From contig JAJYJA010000092.1 in NCBI GenBank assembly GCA_021789795.1, positions 1-9,464 of the forward strand: DNA of 9,464 bases. The letters run 5' to 3'. Within the stretch, counting starts at the first letter, position 1; each line of letters begins with the position of its first letter. The position numbers and the translations under genes were made by a program. Below are positions 6,479 through 9,464 of the stretch, piece by piece. This DNA is from Deltaproteobacteria bacterium. GTDB taxonomy: Bacteria > Desulfobacterota > Desulfobulbia > Desulfobulbales > VMSU01. The notes beneath the pieces are model-generated. The model was not told where the DNA came from. It did no database searches and saw only the letters and a program-made list of their open reading frames with translations.

Positions 6479-9464
6479 ACAGATGGGCCACGCCTCTTAG
6501 ATACCTGAGACAACTGGCCTCGACCCGCCCTGGCCGTTACCTCTGGCTGGCCGTCCTCCTCTGTCTCTCGCTCTGGCTGGCCCGCGGCCCCCTGACCGGC
6601 CTCGTCTTGCGAGACCTGGCCCTGCCGGCGGCGGAGCGACTCGCCCCGGGGCTTAAGATCGAATTTAAGTCCCTGCGCACCAATCTGGTCTCCCGCCTGG
6701 AGCTGGAGGCGGTAAGCGTCTCCTATCAGCCCCCGGATGACCGCCAGGGGCAGGGCCTGCGGCTCGTCGTCCCCAGGCTGGCAATCGGTTACACCCTCCC
6801 CGGCCTCTTTCCCTGGCCCGGCCCGGCCGCCATCCTGCCCCGTCTGCGTCTTGATCTCGACCGTCCCACCCTGACCGGAACGCCTCCCGCCTCCCAGGCC
6901 GCCGTGCCCCTGCTCCCCACCCTGTCCGCCCTGCCCGAGGTCAAGGCCCGAAACGCCGCCCTCGATCTTAGACTGCCGGGGATGATCGAACTGAGCGGCC
7001 AGGGGGCGGAGATCGAGGTCGCGGCCTTAAACGCCCCCGACCAGGTCGGCCAGGGGGTGAAGATCCTCCTCCCCACCCTGTCGGTGGCCGGCCCGGCCTG
7101 GCCCACCCTGCGGGGCAAGATGGGCGCCCATCTGGTCTATGGCCCCGGACGCATCGAGGTGCCGGCCCTGTCCTTTAACGACACCCCGGTCATCAGCCAG
7201 GGCCGGCTCACCACCGATCTCCAGGGCCTGCGCTTCTCCCTGGTTCTGCACCTGCTGCAAAGCCAGGGCCTGGTGGAGGGCAGTCTAACCCGGGAGACGG
7301 CCCGGTTGGCCTTCCACGTCAAGGATTGCGACCTGGCGGCGGCACTCAAGGCCGCCGGAGAAAGAACCGGAATGGGCGGCAGGCTGCGGGCGGATGGCGA
7401 ACTGGCCATGCGGCCCGGCCACCCCGACACCCTGACGGGCTCGGTATCGGCCCTGGTGCGGGACGGCTCCTGGAACGGCAGAAAGATCGAACGTCTGGAA
7501 GTGGCGGCCCAGGCCGGCGGCCAGAGAGTCGCCATCTCCCGGCTGGACCTGGCAAGCGGCGCCAGCCGGCTTGAACTGCAAGACCTCCAGGCGCCGCTCT
7601 CCTGGCGCCCCAGCCAGGGCTGGCGGACGCTAATGGCCACCTCGCGGGGCCGGGCCCGGCTGAACCTGGACGACTTCGGCCTCCTGCCCGCCGGCTGGCT
7701 TGACCATCTCCTTGACGACTGGCAATCCTTGCACCCCAAGGGGGCCCACGCCGACCTCGTCTTGGACCGGGGCCGGCTGACGATCACCGACGCCGCAATC
7801 TGGGGCGGCTTTGGCCAGGCGCGGCTGACCGGCGGCCAGGCCGACCTCTCGGGCCCGCCCGCCGGTTGGGAAGCGGCGCCCATGAGCGGCGACTGGCGGC
7901 TCGACCTGACCGACGCCGGCCTAGTGCGCCGCTTCTGGCCCGCCTGGCCGGCCACGGGCGGCGAGGCCCACGGCCAGGGCAGCTTCTCCGGCAGCCTGGC
8001 CAAGCCCAACCTGCCGCTTACCGCCACCTTCCTTAAGCCGCGGCTATACGGCCTCACCCTGGATCAGGTGGCGGGCCGGCTGCGCTGGACCCTGGGCCGC
8101 CTGGACCTTGATCTGACCGCTGACCAGGGCCCGGACAACCACTTGCGCTACCAGGGCGCCATCGACCTGCAACGGGGGGCGCTATTGGACACCAAGGTGA
8201 CGGCCCGCCTGGCCGGGCTTGAATCCTGCCTGCCTCCCTCCTTGACGCCCGGGCTCACCGCCAGCGGCTCCCTCACCGGCGAACTGGGCCTCTCCGGTCC
8301 CTTTAACCGGCTGACCGGGCAAGGCCAGGCCAGCGGCGACCTCACGGTGGCGGGGATCAGCCTGCGGCATGCCGATCTCCAGGGCGGCTTCACGGGCCGG
8401 AATTGGGACATCCAACGGCTGCGGGCCACGGTCGGGCCGGGGGTCGATCTCGACCTCGGCGGCCGTCTGACGCTAACGCCCGGCCCCGGCCTGTTGGCGA
8501 ACCTCGACCAGGCCAGCCTCGCCTGGCAGGGCCAGAGACTCACCCTCTCCCAGGCCGCCGCGCTTAAACTCGCCCCCCACTCGCTGACGGTGCCTAAGCC
8601 CCTGCTCCTAGGCGGAGCCCTGGGCCAGTTCCGGCTGGAGGGCGGCTTGGGCAACGGCGACCGGCTGACCCTGACCGCCAGCCAAGTGCGGGACCCGGGA
8701 CTGGTTCGCCGTTGGCTGGGAAGGGAGCTGGGCTTTGCCGGGCTCGACTTCACCTTGACCCTGGCCGGGCAGCCCGCCGCCCCCGCCTGGCGCTGGCAGG
8801 GAACGGTGCGGGGTCTGGGTCTGCCCGGCCAGTCGTCGCTCAGCCTTTCCGGCCCCTTCGATCTGGCCGGCGATGCGGACGGGCTGGCCATCCGGCGCTG
8901 CCATCTGGCCGGCGACCAGGAGTCGATCGAGTTGTCCGGGCAATTACCCCTGTTGATTATTGGGGGACGACCGGTATTGAAGGAGGCGGGGCCGCTGACG
9001 CTGAAGGCGGGGATCGCCCTGCCGCCCGGCGGCCTCCTTCCCGGCCTTTTCCCGGAATGGCTGACCAAAAGCGGGGCGACCCGGGCCGACCTCGACCTCT
9101 CCGGCAGCCTGGCCTCTCCCCACGGTCAGGTGCGGCTTACGGCGGAGGGTCTCTCGCCCGGGCCGCGGCTCTCCCTATTGCCCAACGATGACTTTTCGGC
9201 CAACGGCCTGGTGGAGTTTGACGCCGACCGGCTCACCATCCCCCGGCTTGAGCTCTCCTCTCCCCAGCTAAGGCTTGCGGCGCAGGGCCGTTTACGGCAG
9301 ATATCGCTGGCCGGTCTGCTTAAGGGCGGGGCCGGCCGGCCCGGTCAGGTCGAGCTTGGGGGCAGTTTTAGCCTCCCGGATTTAAGATGGCTGTCCGGCA
9401 AGTGGCCGTCGATACGGCGGGTGGGCGGCCAGCTCGCCGGCTCCTTCCGCCTGGACGGGCCGCT
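6475..9464 (+). CDS. tamB: TamB/AsmA-superfamily envelope protein, partial
   Basis: A single reading frame runs from GTG at 6475 to the right edge, 996 codons and 2 bases, with no stop, so it is the largest gene here and is incomplete. The N-terminus has basic residues, then a hydrophobic stretch (about 22-38) acting as an uncleaved inner-membrane anchor, then a long periplasmic part. From about residue 60 the protein is built of repeated short beta-like segments with G-x-L/F alternation, for example near 502-540 (GSFSGSLAKP...), 598-645 (GSLTGELGLSGPF...), 873-895 (DLDLSGSLASPHG) and 962-996. This is typical of TamB and other AsmA-like bridge proteins, which form hydrophobic grooves moving phospholipid between membranes and, for TamB with TamA, aid outer-membrane protein assembly. 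The defining C-terminal DUF490 domain would lie beyond the edge, so YhdP- or AsmA-type relatives remain possible. No clear ribosome site; GTG overlaps the marC stop. Confidence 0.75.
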   Translation, partial: MNRWATPLRYLRQLASTRPGRYLWLAVLLCLSLWLARGPLTGLVLRDLALPAAERLAPGLKIEFKSLRTNLVSRLELEAVSVSYQPPDDRQGQGLRLVVPRLAIGYTLPGLFPWPGPAAILPRLRLDLDRPTLTGTPPASQAAVPLLPTLSALPEVKARNAALDLRLPGMIELSGQGAEIEVAALNAPDQVGQGVKILLPTLSVAGPAWPTLRGKMGAHLVYGPGRIEVPALSFNDTPVISQGRLTTDLQGLRFSLVLHLLQSQGLVEGSLTRETARLAFHVKDCDLAAALKAAGERTGMGGRLRADGELAMRPGHPDTLTGSVSALVRDGSWNGRKIERLEVAAQAGGQRVAISRLDLASGASRLELQDLQAPLSWRPSQGWRTLMATSRGRARLNLDDFGLLPAGWLDHLLDDWQSLHPKGAHADLVLDRGRLTITDAAIWGGFGQARLTGGQADLSGPPAGWEAAPMSGDWRLDLTDAGLVRRFWPAWPATGGEAHGQGSFSGSLAKPNLPLTATFLKPRLYGLTLDQVAGRLRWTLGRLDLDLTADQGPDNHLRYQGAIDLQRGALLDTKVTARLAGLESCLPPSLTPGLTASGSLTGELGLSGPFNRLTGQGQASGDLTVAGISLRHADLQGGFTGRNWDIQRLRATVGPGVDLDLGGRLTLTPGPGLLANLDQASLAWQGQRLTLSQAAALKLAPHSLTVPKPLLLGGALGQFRLEGGLGNGDRLTLTASQVRDPGLVRRWLGRELGFAGLDFTLTLAGQPAAPAWRWQGTVRGLGLPGQSSLSLSGPFDLAGDADGLAIRRCHLAGDQESIELSGQLPLLIIGGRPVLKEAGPLTLKAGIALPPGGLLPGLFPEWLTKSGATRADLDLSGSLASPHGQVRLTAEGLSPGPRLSLLPNDDFSANGLVEFDADRLTIPRLELSSPQLRLAAQGRLRQISLAGLLKGGAGRPGQVELGGSFSLPDLRWLSGKWPSIRRVGGQLAGSFRLDGP

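Noticed and set aside
7137..9068. Two minus-strand ORFs of 306 codons each (7137-8057 and 8148-9068)
   Set aside because: They are antisense to the uninterrupted TamB-like frame and are R/S/P-rich peptides typical of shadow frames in GC-rich DNA.
1..9464. CRISPR array, insertion sequence, toxin-antitoxin or defence genes
   Set aside because: I saw no regularly spaced repeats, terminal inverted repeats or matching protein families anywhere in the window.

Overview
The window looks like chromosomal DNA from a GC-rich, Gram-negative anaerobe. My best guess is a sulfate reducer or relative in the Desulfobacterota. This is inferred from three things: a metV/mvhD/hdrC-type electron-transfer module linked to methylene-tetrahydrofolate reductase, lipopolysaccharide and outer-membrane genes (kdsD and a tamB-like gene), and a PurF carrying all four Fe-S ligand cysteines. 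There is no sign of a phage, transposon, integron or CRISPR array.

Minus strand, read right to left from about 4187 to 1, is one compact gene run: purF (glutamine-PRPP amidotransferase), kdsD (arabinose-5-phosphate isomerase), an HdrC-like protein with four [4Fe-4S] motifs, mvhD (hydrogenase-type iron-sulfur subunit), and metV (MTHFR C-terminal-domain protein, cut by the left edge). Gaps range from a 4-base overlap to 65 bases, so it is plausibly one operon behind a promoter near 4198-4226. The last three genes match parts of the MetFV-HdrABC-MvhD complex known from acetogens, which couples methylene-tetrahydrofolate reduction to flavin/Fe-S electron transfer. MetF, HdrA and HdrB would have to lie to the left of the window or elsewhere.

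The divergent centre (4123-4642) holds the purF promoter region, two overlapping GC-rich dyads, a candidate tRNA promoter, a complete tRNA-Ser(CGA) with encoded CCA, and a small rho-independent terminator.

Plus strand, from 4643 to the right edge, carries ychF (OLA1-type ATPase), a MarC-family six-helix membrane protein, and a very long ORF of at least 996 codons that starts by overlapping the marC stop and is still open at the right edge. Its N-terminal membrane anchor and repeating beta-rich segments make it a TamB/AsmA-superfamily envelope protein.

Most of the window is ordinary core genome. The part most worth following up is the C1/electron-transfer module embedded behind purF and kdsD. 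I found no convincing evidence for a wholly new biological system.
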